Source: Anaerosphaera aminiphila DSM 21120
GTDB lineage: Bacteria; Bacillota; Clostridia; Tissierellales; Peptoniphilaceae
Assembly: GCF_900129925.1 (NCBI RefSeq)
Contig: NZ_FQXI01000010.1
Location: 1-64,000 of the forward strand
DNA length: 64,000 nucleotides
Reading direction: 5' to 3'
In this document: positions 52,197 to 61,591 of the stretch, piece by piece
How the letters are laid out: each line of letters begins with the position of its first letter
How positions within the stretch are numbered: position 1 is the stretch's first letter
Made by a program: the position numbers and the translations under genes
Notes under the pieces: generated by a model
What the model was told of the DNA's origin: nothing
What the model saw: the letters and a program-made list of their open reading frames with translations, nothing else
Database searches by the model: none

Positions 52197-52850
52197 TTAA
52201 GATTCAAGTGAATTTATCTTATTTAAAGTACTTTCTGAAATATATATGCCCTTTAATATTTCTTCTCTGCTTTTACTTACACTTAGTTCTTTTTCTAGGG
52301 CTCTTTCAACAATTTCAATTGCATTTTCCTGTGGAATTGAAATCACACCGTTTAAGTCTCCAACTATAATGTCTCCGGGGTTTACAGTAATGCCTCCACA
52401 TTTAATAGGAATATTGATTTCAGCAGCCTTTGATTTAGTACTGGATGCGCAAACTACATACTTACAAAAAATCGGGAAATTTATTTCTCTACATCCTTCA
52501 ATGTCTCTAATAGCACCATCAATTATTACAGCTTCAAGGTCTTTTTGTTTTGCAGTTAAACTTCGCAAATCTCCCCACACTGCATTTTCTTCAGAGCCAC
52601 TGGTGTCGATAACTATTACATCTCCGGGTTTTGCTATCTCTAAAATTTTCTGTACCATTAGGCTATCGCCTTTTTCCAGTTTAAGAGTTAGGGCAGGGCC
52701 AACAATTTTATTTTTATTAATATGGGGTTTTATTAAGTGGTTCATTGAAATATTAAAATCTGCAGCATCAGATAGAGAAGTTATTTCAATGTCTCTTATT
52801 TTATTTAGTATTTCTTTAGAAGGTCTCTTAATTTCATACTTACTGTTCAT
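52197..52850 (-). CDS. RraA / 4-hydroxy-4-methyl-2-oxoglutarate aldolase-like protein
   Basis: A 217-residue RraA-fold protein. The segment IDGAIRDIEG holds the Arg115-Asp116 pair that distinguishes HMG/CHA aldolases and oxaloacetate decarboxylases from non-catalytic RNase E regulators; the VWGDL and VGDLNGVISIP motifs are also present. It probably splits a 4-hydroxy-2-oxo-dicarboxylate or tricarboxylate to pyruvate and an oxoacid. It overlaps the aconitase-family gene by 11 bp and is last in a carboxylate operon. Function as HMG or CHA aldolase is inferred. Confidence 0.8.
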   Translation of the reverse strand: MNSKYEIKRPSKEILNKIRDIEITSLSDAADFNISMNHLIKPHINKNKIVGPALTLKLEKGDSLMVQKILEIAKPGDVIVIDTSGSEENAVWGDLRSLTAKQKDLEAVIIDGAIRDIEGCREINFPIFCKYVVCASSTKSKAAEINIPIKCGGITVNPGDIIVGDLNGVISIPQENAIEIVERALEKELSVSKSREEILKGIYISESTLNKINSLES

Positions 52851-54786
52851 ATTTTTTATCCTTACTTATTTTTTCTTTGACTAAGTTAATTCTTCCACCG
52901 GCTTTTACATATTCCAACTCATCTTGACTGACAGGTGAACTCACTTTAATTGTAACATTAGAAGTTTCATTGATTAAACTATAAATTTTACCTTCAACTA
53001 GAGATGATACATCTATAGATAAGACATCATCTTTTGAAATTTTATTGTAGTCGTCTTCATTTACAAAAGTCAGTGGAAGTATGCCCCAATTGCTCATATT
53101 GGCAAGGTGAAGTCTTGCAAAACTCTTAGCAATAACTGCCTTAACACCTAAATATCTGGGAACCATTGCAGCTTGCTCTCTACTTGAACCCTGTCCATAA
53201 TTTGAACCGGCGACAATAAATCCACCTCCACTTTTTTTAGCCCTTTCAGGAAAACTCTCGTCTACTACGTTAAATCCGTACTTAGAAAGTTCAGGTATAT
53301 TAGATCTAATTGGTAAAAAGTTAGCTCCAGCTGGACATATGTGGTCAGTTGTAACGTCATTATCCAACTTTAACAGTGTAACTCCACTTAAGATATTCTC
53401 CATAGGTTTCATTTCAGGAACGGGCTTTATGTTGGGACCTCTTCTAATTACTATATCTTCCGGACTACTTGAAGGCTCTATAAAAATATTGTAGTCATCT
53501 ATAAATTTTTCAGGTAGTTCATACTCTACAGGAGAAACATTTAAAGTTCTAGGATCAGTGATAACTCCTGTTAAAGCAGATGCTGCTGCAACTTCCGGAG
53601 AACAAAGATAAACTTTTGCTGATTTTGTTCCTGTTCTTCCATAGAAATTTCTAGGAGTAGTTCGCAGTGAAACACCATCAGTTTTAGGAGCAAATCCATT
53701 TCCGTTACAGCCTCCGCAAACTGCTTCAAATAATCTAAACCCTGAAGCAGCAATTTTATCAAATGCGCCTCTTGCCATAGCTTCTCTAATAACTGTCCTA
53801 GTGGATGGGTAAAGACCGGCATCTACATCTTTGTGTACAGTGTTGCCATCTAAGATATTTGCTACAGACAATACATCATTTAAAGCAGTGTTAGTACAAC
53901 TTCCAATCATAACTTGATCTATTTTTGTACCAGCAACTTCACTTACGGGAACTACATTTTCAGGTAGATGAGGAAGTGCAATTAATGGTTCCAGTTCTGA
54001 TAAATTAATTTTAATGACTTCATCATAAGTGGCATCTTTGTCTGCACTGATTGGAGTGTAATCTTTTTCTCTTCCATATGCTCTTAGCCACTTTCTAGTA
54101 TTTTCATCACTTGGAAATACTGAAGTAGTTGCACCGGTTTCTTGGCCCATATTTGTAATAGTAGATCTCTCTGCAACATTTAGAGTTTTTACTCCGGAGC
54201 CTGTATATTCTAGTATTTTTCCAATTCCACCTTTAACTCCTATTCGTCTTAGAACTTCTAAAATTATATTTTTTGCTGATACAAAAGGGGGAAGTTTTCC
54301 ATCCAGTTCAACTTTTACGATTTTTGGCATAGTAAAGTAAAAAGTTTCTCCTGCAAGGACCATTGCACTATCAAATCCACCTACTCCAATACTTAGCATT
54401 CCAATTCCGCCGGCGGCAACAGTGTGAGAATCTCCTCCGATTAGAGATTTTCCAGGGACTCCCCAGTGTTCTAGGTGTAGTTGGTGACATATTCCACTTC
54501 CGGGTCTTGCAGTGGTAATACCAAGTTTAGAAGTGATATCTTGAATATATCTGTGGTCATCGTCATTTTTAAAGTCTGCTTGAATCATATTGTGGTCAAT
54601 ATATTGAACGGCCAAGTCTATTTTAATTTTATCTAAATCTAAAGCTTCCAAGGCAAGGTAAGTCATCATAGCATTTAAATCGTGCATTAAAGCTTGATCA
54701 GGCTTAATTCCAATACGTGTTCCTCTTTCTAAGTTGCCCTCTACAAGAGAGGAATTAATAAGTTTTTCTGTCAATGTAAGTTTCAT
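52840..54786 (-). CDS. Aconitase-family iron-sulfur (de)hydratase
   Basis: A 648-residue single-chain aconitase-superfamily enzyme. The cluster cysteines are in GSCTNTAL and CGGCNG; the swivel C-terminal domain GSNYGQGSSREQAAM is intact. Length and the TTPRNFYGRTG segment match the mid-size clostridial aconitase group. No citrate synthase or isocitrate dehydrogenase is near it, and it is embedded between a carboxylate transporter and an RraA-type aldolase, so it may hydrate or isomerise another unsaturated tri- or dicarboxylate. ATG after a weak GGAGTG-type site. Confidence 0.9.
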   Translation of the reverse strand: MKLTLTEKLINSSLVEGNLERGTRIGIKPDQALMHDLNAMMTYLALEALDLDKIKIDLAVQYIDHNMIQADFKNDDDHRYIQDITSKLGITTARPGSGICHQLHLEHWGVPGKSLIGGDSHTVAAGGIGMLSIGVGGFDSAMVLAGETFYFTMPKIVKVELDGKLPPFVSAKNIILEVLRRIGVKGGIGKILEYTGSGVKTLNVAERSTITNMGQETGATTSVFPSDENTRKWLRAYGREKDYTPISADKDATYDEVIKINLSELEPLIALPHLPENVVPVSEVAGTKIDQVMIGSCTNTALNDVLSVANILDGNTVHKDVDAGLYPSTRTVIREAMARGAFDKIAASGFRLFEAVCGGCNGNGFAPKTDGVSLRTTPRNFYGRTGTKSAKVYLCSPEVAAASALTGVITDPRTLNVSPVEYELPEKFIDDYNIFIEPSSSPEDIVIRRGPNIKPVPEMKPMENILSGVTLLKLDNDVTTDHICPAGANFLPIRSNIPELSKYGFNVVDESFPERAKKSGGGFIVAGSNYGQGSSREQAAMVPRYLGVKAVIAKSFARLHLANMSNWGILPLTFVNEDDYNKISKDDVLSIDVSSLVEGKIYSLINETSNVTIKVSSPVSQDELEYVKAGGRINLVKEKISKDKKYEQ

Positions 54787-54806
54787 TTCATCACTCCGTT
54801 CTAAAT

Positions 54807-56078
54807 TTAAAAGGTTGTTGCAATAAAGTTAAATATACCTGTAAATGTTACTAGTGCATCCACAATTAAGTATAAAAATGCCCAGCCAAATAGTTCAGTA
54901 AATATTTTATTATTTGGATATAATTTTGTGGCTTCTTCGTTAGAAGAAATAGCGGCCATTATAAGAGCGCCTGCTGTAGAAATAGGACTTATACCTGTGA
55001 ATGTACCACCAATTACTACCATTGATGCAAGTTCTATGGCATTGGAAATTCCGCCGACATTGGCAGTTATTCCGGATACAGTCGGTATTAAAGTAGGGAA
55101 TACAACTCCAAGACCTGAACTAAAGAAAGACATTATTCCTGAAACTAATACCATGATAGGTGCAGAAGTTTTTTCGCTCATAACAGAGGATAGAGCACTG
55201 ATTATTATGTCTATACCTCCTGATTGCAAAATTATTTCCATGAGTATTCCCACTCCTGTAACTAATAATAACACATTCCAAGGAACTGCTTTAATTGCCT
55301 TTGAATCTTCTACAACTCCTAAAATTACTAAGATAGAACCTATAGTAAAGGCAACTAACCCAACATTCATCTTAAAAAACAAAGCGCATACCATCATAGT
55401 TAAGAGCCCCACTATTGAAATGATTTGCGAACTATTAAATTTAGGAAGAGTTTCTTCCTCAACTTCAATAGATTTTTTAGGTTTCCAACCTTTATAAACT
55501 ATGAAGGCAACTATAGCATTAATGGAAGCCATTAAAAACATAGATATAAAAACAGGGTTAACAGCATCTAAAATTCCCTGTTCAGCTAAAAGTTGGTGTA
55601 CTAAAATTCCTTCGGGAGTTATAGGTGACATTCTTGCTGCTTGTGCACCTTTTATTCCTATAATTGATAGCATTATAGGATTAAAACCCGATTGAAGCGC
55701 TATTGGAACTGCAATAATTGGCATAATAGCAAGACAAGGTATTGCTCCAGGTCCAATAAAACTCATAAAAAATCCCATTATAAAAAGCACTATGGGAAGG
55801 AGCCAAGTTTTTTTACCAACAGATTTTACAATTTTTTTAGCTGTTATTGTAAGTGTATCATTTGAATTTACAATACTAAATAAATATGTAACGCCCAACA
55901 TAGTTAAAAATAAAGAAGTATTAAATCCAGAAATTATTTCATTTGCACTAATTCCATAAAACTGTGAAATTATAAAAGCAATTCCTATTGAAATAATTCC
56001 GACATTGGCATTTCTTGTAAAGCCTAAAATTATTGCTAAAGCAAGTCCGATAATTGATATTATAGCTAAACTTTTCAT
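54807..56078 (-). CDS. Di-/tricarboxylate transporter of the MatC/SLC13-like group
   Basis: A 423-residue membrane protein with about eleven helices, the N-terminal part resembling dicarboxylate carrier MatC_N and the whole the ion transporter (IT) superfamily. The SFIGPGAIPCLAIMPI and GLGVVFPTLIPTVSG segments are the expected re-entrant-loop regions. Located 20 bp upstream of the aconitase-family gene and 9 bp downstream of the lactonase gene; likely imports the pathway substrate. AGGAGGTAATT ribosome-binding site. Confidence 0.8.
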   Translation of the reverse strand: MKSLAIISIIGLALAIILGFTRNANVGIISIGIAFIISQFYGISANEIISGFNTSLFLTMLGVTYLFSIVNSNDTLTITAKKIVKSVGKKTWLLPIVLFIMGFFMSFIGPGAIPCLAIMPIIAVPIALQSGFNPIMLSIIGIKGAQAARMSPITPEGILVHQLLAEQGILDAVNPVFISMFLMASINAIVAFIVYKGWKPKKSIEVEEETLPKFNSSQIISIVGLLTMMVCALFFKMNVGLVAFTIGSILVILGVVEDSKAIKAVPWNVLLLVTGVGILMEIILQSGGIDIIISALSSVMSEKTSAPIMVLVSGIMSFFSSGLGVVFPTLIPTVSGITANVGGISNAIELASMVVIGGTFTGISPISTAGALIMAAISSNEEATKLYPNNKIFTELFGWAFLYLIVDALVTFTGIFNFIATTF

Positions 56079-56087
56079 AATTACCTC

Positions 56088-57128
56088 CTAAATAAATGTT
56101 ATACATACAGGACTTTCAGTATTTATAATTCTTCCACTGAATGTCAACCTACCATTTTGAAATAAATATTCAATTATTGTGTCACTATCTTCATTTGCAA
56201 CATATAATTTATCCCCTTCACTGTTAAATGTTATAAAGCGTGGAGTTTTTCCAAGACAAGATTCATATCCAATTTCTTTCATATAACCTGTATTTTGATT
56301 AATTTTATAAATTACCAATGATTCGTGAATTCGATTAGAGCCTATTAAGTAAAGATTGTCGACTGATAGAATAGAAGCGCTTGCTTGTCCATTTCCGGTA
56401 TATGTTTCGGGCAAAGTGGGCAAGTTTTGCAGAGCACTAACTTTTCCGTTAATTTCATCAAATTCAAGATAAGTCATCATATTGCCTTTTTCATTTATTA
56501 AATATAAAAATTTGTTGTTATTATGTACTGAAATATGTCTGGGTTCTGAATGTTCCCTTGCATAAAAAGTGTCTGTTAATGTAAAAGTTCCGTTATCTGA
56601 ATTAAATTTTACAACATTTAAAGCTGAATAACCTTGGTCTCTCGCCTGGGTTGGAACAAATAAATAATTTTTAGTTTTGTCCCAAATACATTGGTGAGCA
56701 TAAGATATAGAATTTTCTTCTTTTCCTGGAAAAGTATACTTATCAGATATTTCTCCTAGAGTTCCATCAGAATTTAATTTAATAGAATGTAAACTTCCTC
56801 CTTGTAAAGTGGCAACGACTAAATAATTATTTTTTTTGTCCACAGTTAAAAAAACTGGATTTTTGCTTTTTATGTCTATTTGGTTTAAGTTTTCAAGTTT
56901 TCCATCACTTAAAATTTTATAGCTGCTAATTGTGGTCAAGTCTCCATGGACAGAATATAAATATTCATTATTGTTATCTAACGTTTGATAAGATGGGTTG
57001 TCAATATTATATAGACATTGAATTTCTGTCCAATTATTTGTAATATCATCTATTTGATATACTTTCAATCCCTTTCCTCTGGCATTTCTTTTTTTAGTAG
57101 TCCTGGAACCTACATATGCTATTTTCAT
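56088..57128 (-). CDS. Lactonase-family seven-bladed beta-propeller protein
   Basis: A 346-residue protein of the lactonase family (6-phosphogluconolactonase/YkgB type, PF10282). Repeated blade signatures (NNEYLYSVHG, NKFLYLINEKG, EGDKLYVANEDSD) and FVPTQARDQGYSALN are visible; no signal peptide, so cytoplasmic. First gene of the operon, with GGAGG ribosome-binding site and a divergent LysR gene. Because no oxidative pentose pathway gene is nearby, it may open a lactone of the imported carboxylate. Confidence 0.85.
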   Translation of the reverse strand: MKIAYVGSRTTKKRNARGKGLKVYQIDDITNNWTEIQCLYNIDNPSYQTLDNNNEYLYSVHGDLTTISSYKILSDGKLENLNQIDIKSKNPVFLTVDKKNNYLVVATLQGGSLHSIKLNSDGTLGEISDKYTFPGKEENSISYAHQCIWDKTKNYLFVPTQARDQGYSALNVVKFNSDNGTFTLTDTFYAREHSEPRHISVHNNNKFLYLINEKGNMMTYLEFDEINGKVSALQNLPTLPETYTGNGQASASILSVDNLYLIGSNRIHESLVIYKINQNTGYMKEIGYESCLGKTPRFITFNSEGDKLYVANEDSDTIIEYLFQNGRLTFSGRIINTESPVCITFI

Positions 57129-57218
57129 TTTAAAACCTCCTTATGAATTAAACGTTTTCTTAATATTAAATTTATCATTAAGCTTGCAGTTTTTGAAATA
57201 TTAAAATACAATCAACCT

Positions 57219-57233
57219 ATAACTAAAAGTTAT
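57219..57233. promoter_or_regulatory. LysR-type candidate operator in the divergent region
   Basis: ATAACT (57219-57224) and AGTTAT (57228-57233) form a perfect inverted repeat with AAA centre, fitting the T-N11-A pattern of LysR regulators. It sits directly before the regulator's ribosome-binding site in the 117-bp gap shared with the lactonase operon. Confidence 0.6.
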
Positions 57234-57245
57234 GGAGGTGAAATT

Positions 57246-58124
57246 ATGAATATAAATCAATTAAAGTATGTCACAACAATTGCTAAGACAAAAAACTTTT
57301 CTGAAGCTTCTAAAATATTATACATAAGCCAACCTGCACTAAGTCAATATATAAAAAAACTAGAAGAAGACATGGGTGTAAAGTTGTTTACAAGAGATAA
57401 AACAGAAGTAAATATAACTGATGAAGGAAGAGAATTTATATATTATGCAGAAGAAATACTTAAATTACATAGAGAATTATTAATAAAAATGGAAAGTTTT
57501 TCGTCAAAAGAAAGAAAAAAATTAACTTTGGGAATTTCACAATTTTATGGAAAGTACTTCATACCTAAATTAATACCGGAATTTGTAAAGTTATGTCCTG
57601 AAGCTGAAATAAAAATAATAGAATCGGAATCAAAAATTATTGAAGAGAATTTATTAAAGGGAGAAGTAGATATAGCAATAGTTCCTATGCCGGTATATTC
57701 AACAAAGGTTAAATATAAGACTTTATATAGAGAAAGATTTTCTATTGCAATAAATTTTAAAAATAAAAAATTAGAACTTTTAAAAAATTGTGATAAAACT
57801 GAAATAGATATTTCGATTTTAAAAAACGAAAAATTTGTATTATTAAACAAGGGTTTAAAACTTAGGGAACTCGCAGAAACTATTTGTCTAGATTATGGTT
57901 TTAAGCCAATAGTAGCTCTTGAGTCAGAGAACTTAGACACATTAAATTCACTTGTACACAACAATATTGGAGTTTCAATTTTGCCAAGTATGATAGCAAA
58001 ATATAGCGATGTAGAATATATTGAATTTGTGGGAGCACATTCAGAAAGAAATACGATTTTAGCTTATGTAAATGATGAATTTAAAAATATAGTTGATAAG
58101 ATTCCGAAAATAGAAATTTTATAG
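57246..58124 (+). CDS. LysR-family transcriptional regulator
   Basis: A 292-residue LysR-type regulator. The helix-turn-helix KNFSEASKILYISQPALSQYIKKLEEDMG is at residues 15-45, followed by the effector domain with a typical two-lobe periplasmic-binding-like fold. Divergently transcribed from the lactonase-transporter-aconitase-RraA operon, which it most likely controls in response to a carboxylate inducer. ATG after TGGAGGTG. Confidence 0.92.
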   Translation: MNINQLKYVTTIAKTKNFSEASKILYISQPALSQYIKKLEEDMGVKLFTRDKTEVNITDEGREFIYYAEEILKLHRELLIKMESFSSKERKKLTLGISQFYGKYFIPKLIPEFVKLCPEAEIKIIESESKIIEENLLKGEVDIAIVPMPVYSTKVKYKTLYRERFSIAINFKNKKLELLKNCDKTEIDISILKNEKFVLLNKGLKLRELAETICLDYGFKPIVALESENLDTLNSLVHNNIGVSILPSMIAKYSDVEYIEFVGAHSERNTILAYVNDEFKNIVDKIPKIEIL

Positions 58125-58133
58125 TAATGATAA

Positions 58134-58168
58134 ATAAGAGGCGTGAACTTAAAAATTCACACCTCTTT
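58134..58168. terminator. Bidirectional terminator between lysR and the DAACS gene
   Basis: AAGAGGCGTGAA and TTCACACCTCTT arms around a short A-rich loop with flanking runs, between convergent genes. Confidence 0.85.
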
Positions 58169-58178
58169 CTAAAGTCAC

Positions 58179-59447
58179 TTAGTTTTCAGATTTTAAATCT
58201 TCAGCGGCTTCTTTTTTTAAAGTTTTTTCCATCCAGTCTTTGCCTTCTATGAATCTAGCTATTAGCATTGAAGCAATAGTATCTCCGGAGGAGTTTATCA
58301 TAGTTGCAGGTGGGTCAACTAAAAATCCGATAGTTGCAATTACAGGGAAGGCTTCCGGTGGGAAACCATATAAATTTACAATCAGCATTTCGCCAATTAA
58401 TCCTCCGCCTGGAACACCACTCATTACAACTCCACCTAGCACTGATATTAAAATTGCAGTTAAATAAGTTCCAATACCGCTGAAGTCTTGTCCAAAAATT
58501 CCGAATAAAAACGAAATTTTTAAAATTGATGAAAGACAAGTTCCGTCCATGTGCATAGTAGCACCTATTGGAAGTACTATCTCTCTTATATCTTTAGGCA
58601 CCCCAATATTTTTAGCGGCAGTTAAGTTTACGGGAATTGTAGCTATTGAAGAACCGGTGGCAAAAGATGTAATAGCTGGTGGGGCAATGTATTTAAACAT
58701 TCTCTTTACTCCTTGTTTTCCTCCCGCAACATAGGCGTATATTGCAAAAAATATAAAGAAGTATAAAAAGCACACAGGATAGTAAATTACCATTGCCTTT
58801 AAGTAACTGCCAAGTAGTTGAGGACCAAACTCTCCTATTAGAGCCGCAAAGTAAGCGCCAAGTCCTATTGGAGCGTAGAGCATAATTATACTTATAAGTT
58901 TCATCATTACATCGCCAATGGCATTTAAAAATTTAGCTACTCTTTTTTCCGGGTCATTAACTGTGGCAACGCAGAAACCAAATAGTATGGAAAATACAAT
59001 AAGTGGCAGCATGTTGTTTTTAGATAGCAGTTCGTTAAAATCTGAAACAGTAACAGCTTTTACAATTTGTTCTCCAAGGGAAATTTGTTGAAGTTCTTCG
59101 CCCATTTGAAGAGCAATGCTAACGCCTTCAGCTGGTGGGAATATCTTTACAACACATATAATTATAATTGAAGCTATACCGCCTGTTACAAAAAATACCA
59201 ATAGCATAGTTCCTAAAATTCTGCCCAATCTGTTCATATTTAACATATTTCCAACTGCGCTGGATATTGTCACAAATACTAATGGTACAACTGCAGTAAA
59301 CATCAGGTTTATAAATATATCACCTAGAGGTTTTACAACAGTAGCCCTTTCACCTAATATAAGTCCTGCAATACTTCCAATAATAATTGCTATTAGTAGT
59401 ATTATTGGAAATTTATAATTTTTTAAAAAATTATTTTTTTCTTCCAT
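58179..59447 (-). CDS. Dicarboxylate/amino acid:cation symporter (DAACS family, second in window)
   Basis: A 422-residue sodium- or proton-coupled symporter. Visible features are the serine-rich re-entrant loop (ATGSSIATIPVN), the MDGTCLSSILK segment, the SGVPGGGLIGE re-entrant hairpin and a last helix with DPPATMINSSGD, which resembles glutamate/aspartate or serine/threonine transporters more closely than the first DAACS protein here. Last gene of the dcyD-lysA-dapF operon, 20 bp after dapF. Its linkage to lysine biosynthesis suggests an amino acid substrate, not defined. Confidence 0.85.
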   Translation of the reverse strand: MEEKNNFLKNYKFPIILLIAIIIGSIAGLILGERATVVKPLGDIFINLMFTAVVPLVFVTISSAVGNMLNMNRLGRILGTMLLVFFVTGGIASIIIICVVKIFPPAEGVSIALQMGEELQQISLGEQIVKAVTVSDFNELLSKNNMLPLIVFSILFGFCVATVNDPEKRVAKFLNAIGDVMMKLISIIMLYAPIGLGAYFAALIGEFGPQLLGSYLKAMVIYYPVCFLYFFIFFAIYAYVAGGKQGVKRMFKYIAPPAITSFATGSSIATIPVNLTAAKNIGVPKDIREIVLPIGATMHMDGTCLSSILKISFLFGIFGQDFSGIGTYLTAILISVLGGVVMSGVPGGGLIGEMLIVNLYGFPPEAFPVIATIGFLVDPPATMINSSGDTIASMLIARFIEGKDWMEKTLKKEAAEDLKSEN

Positions 59448-59466
59448 TTCAAGTTCTCCTCTGTTT

Positions 59467-60276
59467 TTAATAATTACCGTGAAAAACTATTTCAGTTTCT
59501 CCAATTAAGTATATATTTTTAATATTATTACTTTTAAATTCTAATTCTATTGTTAAATCTCCACCTGGAGTTTTAGCATTTAGGGTATTTGAATTTATTA
59601 ATTTATTTTTAAAAAGACTTACTGCAACGCATCCGGTGCCTGTTCCGCAGGAAAGGGTAAAATCTTCAACACCTCTTTCATAAGTCAGTTCATCTACGTT
59701 ATTTTGCCCTGTGAGTTTAAAAAAGTTAATGTTAGCTCCCTTTGGAAACTTAGAGTTATGCCTTAAAAATTCAGCAAATTTGTAGAGCTCATCTATATTG
59801 GTATTTTCAAAGTCAAATTCTAAACAAAAATGTGGAATACCGGGTTCGCCTAGTTCAATATAAGAGCCTGTATAATTAACACCTTTATAATTTATGCTGC
59901 AGTTGTAATCTTCTATGCTGGGATTGTTTAGCAGAATTTTATATTTTGTCTCATCAATTCTCTCTGTTTTTACAATTCCCGCATCAGTTAAAATATTTAA
60001 CTTGGGTAAATTTAAAACGTGATATGCAAATCTCGCCAAACACCTAACTCCATTGCCACACATTTCACCTCTGGAGCCATCTGAGTTGTAGAAGTTCATC
60101 TTAATATCGCAAGTGCTATCTATATCCATAAATATAATTCCGTCGGCGCCTATCCCTTTTTTTCTATCGCATAAATTTTTCGCAATAGCGGGAAAGTCCA
60201 CTTCTTTAATTTTTTCACTTATGTTGTCAATTAAAACAAAGTCGTTTCCACATCCGTGCATCTTAGTGAAGTTCAC
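59467..60276 (-). CDS. dapF: Diaminopimelate epimerase
   Basis: A 269-residue two-domain racemase that converts LL- to meso-diaminopimelate for lysine and peptidoglycan. Catalytic cysteines lie in EMCGNGVRC (Cys73) and in SCGTGTGCVA. Starts immediately after the lysA stop (adjacent coordinates), so it is translationally coupled. Confidence 0.95.
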   Translation of the reverse strand: MNFTKMHGCGNDFVLIDNISEKIKEVDFPAIAKNLCDRKKGIGADGIIFMDIDSTCDIKMNFYNSDGSRGEMCGNGVRCLARFAYHVLNLPKLNILTDAGIVKTERIDETKYKILLNNPSIEDYNCSINYKGVNYTGSYIELGEPGIPHFCLEFDFENTNIDELYKFAEFLRHNSKFPKGANINFFKLTGQNNVDELTYERGVEDFTLSCGTGTGCVAVSLFKNKLINSNTLNAKTPGGDLTIELEFKSNNIKNIYLIGETEIVFHGNY

Positions 60277-61545
60277 TTAAACCACATCATTTCTTACAAG
60301 GTCCTTATAGGTCTGTCTTTTTAAAACTAAAGTGTCTTTTCCTTTTTCTACAAATACAATGGCAGGTTTTAAAAGGCTGTTGTAGTTACTGGACATGGAG
60401 TAGCCATATGCACCTGTAGATGGTATACATATTAAATCTCCCGTATTTGTAGCGGGGATTTCTGCATCTGTTATAATAATATCTCCCGATTCACAACACT
60501 TACCACAGATAGTTACAGTTTCTAAATTAGAGCCATTTACATTGTTTGCCACAATGGCTCTATACTTTGCATCATAGAGAGCCGGCCTAATATTGTCTGT
60601 CATACCACCATCTATTGCCACGTATTTTCTAATGCCCTCTACATTTTTAATGCTTCCAACAGTATAGAGAGTATATCCTGCTTCTCCAACCACACTTCTA
60701 CCTGGTTCTATAGTAATTATTGGTCTCTTTAAATTTTTAGAGTTAAAGTAGGTGTTAATTTTATTCATAATGGGCTCTAGGAAAAAAGAGAAAGGTGGTC
60801 TTTTTTCATCTGTATAGGTAATTCCAAATCCTCCGCCAATATTTAACTCTTGAATATTTTCTCCTATCTCTGAGATTGTATCTTCAATTAATTTAAATAC
60901 AATGTCCAGAGCTTTTAAGTAAATATCATTTTCAAAGAGCTGACTTCCAATGTGAAAGTGGTATCCAATAAAGTTTACATATTCACTTGCATTTGCTTTT
61001 TTAACTTCACCTATAACTTCGTCAATTGGAAAGCCAAATTTTGAATCCAGCTTTCCTGTGGAGATATACTCATGAGTGTGAGCGTCAATTCCAGGTGTTA
61101 CTCTGTATAGAACATTTACCTTTTTATTATATTTTTTGGCAGCTTCTTCAATCATTGGCAGTTCAGAAGCGCCGTCAATTATTATTTTCCCTACATTATT
61201 TTTAACGGCAAGTTCTATTTCGTCATAGAGTTTGTTGTTTCCATTAAATTCAATTCTCTCAGGTGGGAATTTTGCGCTTAGTGCTATGTAGAGTTCACCA
61301 CCACTAACTACATCAAGATTTATTCCCTCATCAGAGATGAGCTTTGCCATGGCTTTTGTTAAAAAGGCTTTTGAAGCATAGGAGACAGTAGTATTTTCAT
61401 ACTTGTTTAAAAAATCTTTTTTTAATTCTCCTATTCTATCTTTAATTTCACTAACTGAATACACATAAAGTGGAGTTCCATATTTTTCAGCTAAGTAAGT
61501 GGTGCTGGCATCGTCAATATATAAAGTATTATTTTTTTCTTCCAT
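60277..61545 (-). CDS. lysA: Diaminopimelate decarboxylase
   Basis: A 422-residue fold-type III PLP enzyme. The PLP lysine is Lys59 in SYASKA; the GGGFGI phosphate loop and the CGKCCESGD catalytic-cysteine segment of the partner active site are intact. It makes lysine from meso-diaminopimelate. ATG follows GGGAGATAGAT; that ribosome-binding-site block is tandemly duplicated (see repeat). Confidence 0.95.
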   Translation of the reverse strand: MEEKNNTLYIDDASTTYLAEKYGTPLYVYSVSEIKDRIGELKKDFLNKYENTTVSYASKAFLTKAMAKLISDEGINLDVVSGGELYIALSAKFPPERIEFNGNNKLYDEIELAVKNNVGKIIIDGASELPMIEEAAKKYNKKVNVLYRVTPGIDAHTHEYISTGKLDSKFGFPIDEVIGEVKKANASEYVNFIGYHFHIGSQLFENDIYLKALDIVFKLIEDTISEIGENIQELNIGGGFGITYTDEKRPPFSFFLEPIMNKINTYFNSKNLKRPIITIEPGRSVVGEAGYTLYTVGSIKNVEGIRKYVAIDGGMTDNIRPALYDAKYRAIVANNVNGSNLETVTICGKCCESGDIIITDAEIPATNTGDLICIPSTGAYGYSMSSNYNSLLKPAIVFVEKGKDTLVLKRQTYKDLVRNDVV

Positions 61546-61591
61546 ATCTATCTCCCATAATTAAAATTATCTATCTCCCATAATTAAAATT
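61546..61591 (-). repeat. 23-bp tandem duplication containing the lysA ribosome-binding site
   Basis: Two exact 23-bp copies (61546-61568 and 61569-61591). On the minus strand each carries ATGGGAGATAGAT; the upstream copy spans the dcyD stop and contains a tiny frame ATG GGA GAT AGA TAA. The two GGGAGA sites are 23 bases apart, the proximal one being used for lysA. Confidence 0.85.

Noticed and set aside
54928-55497. 189-codon plus-strand frame inside the carboxylate transporter gene
   Set aside because: Antisense shadow of a membrane-protein gene with no ribosome-binding site.
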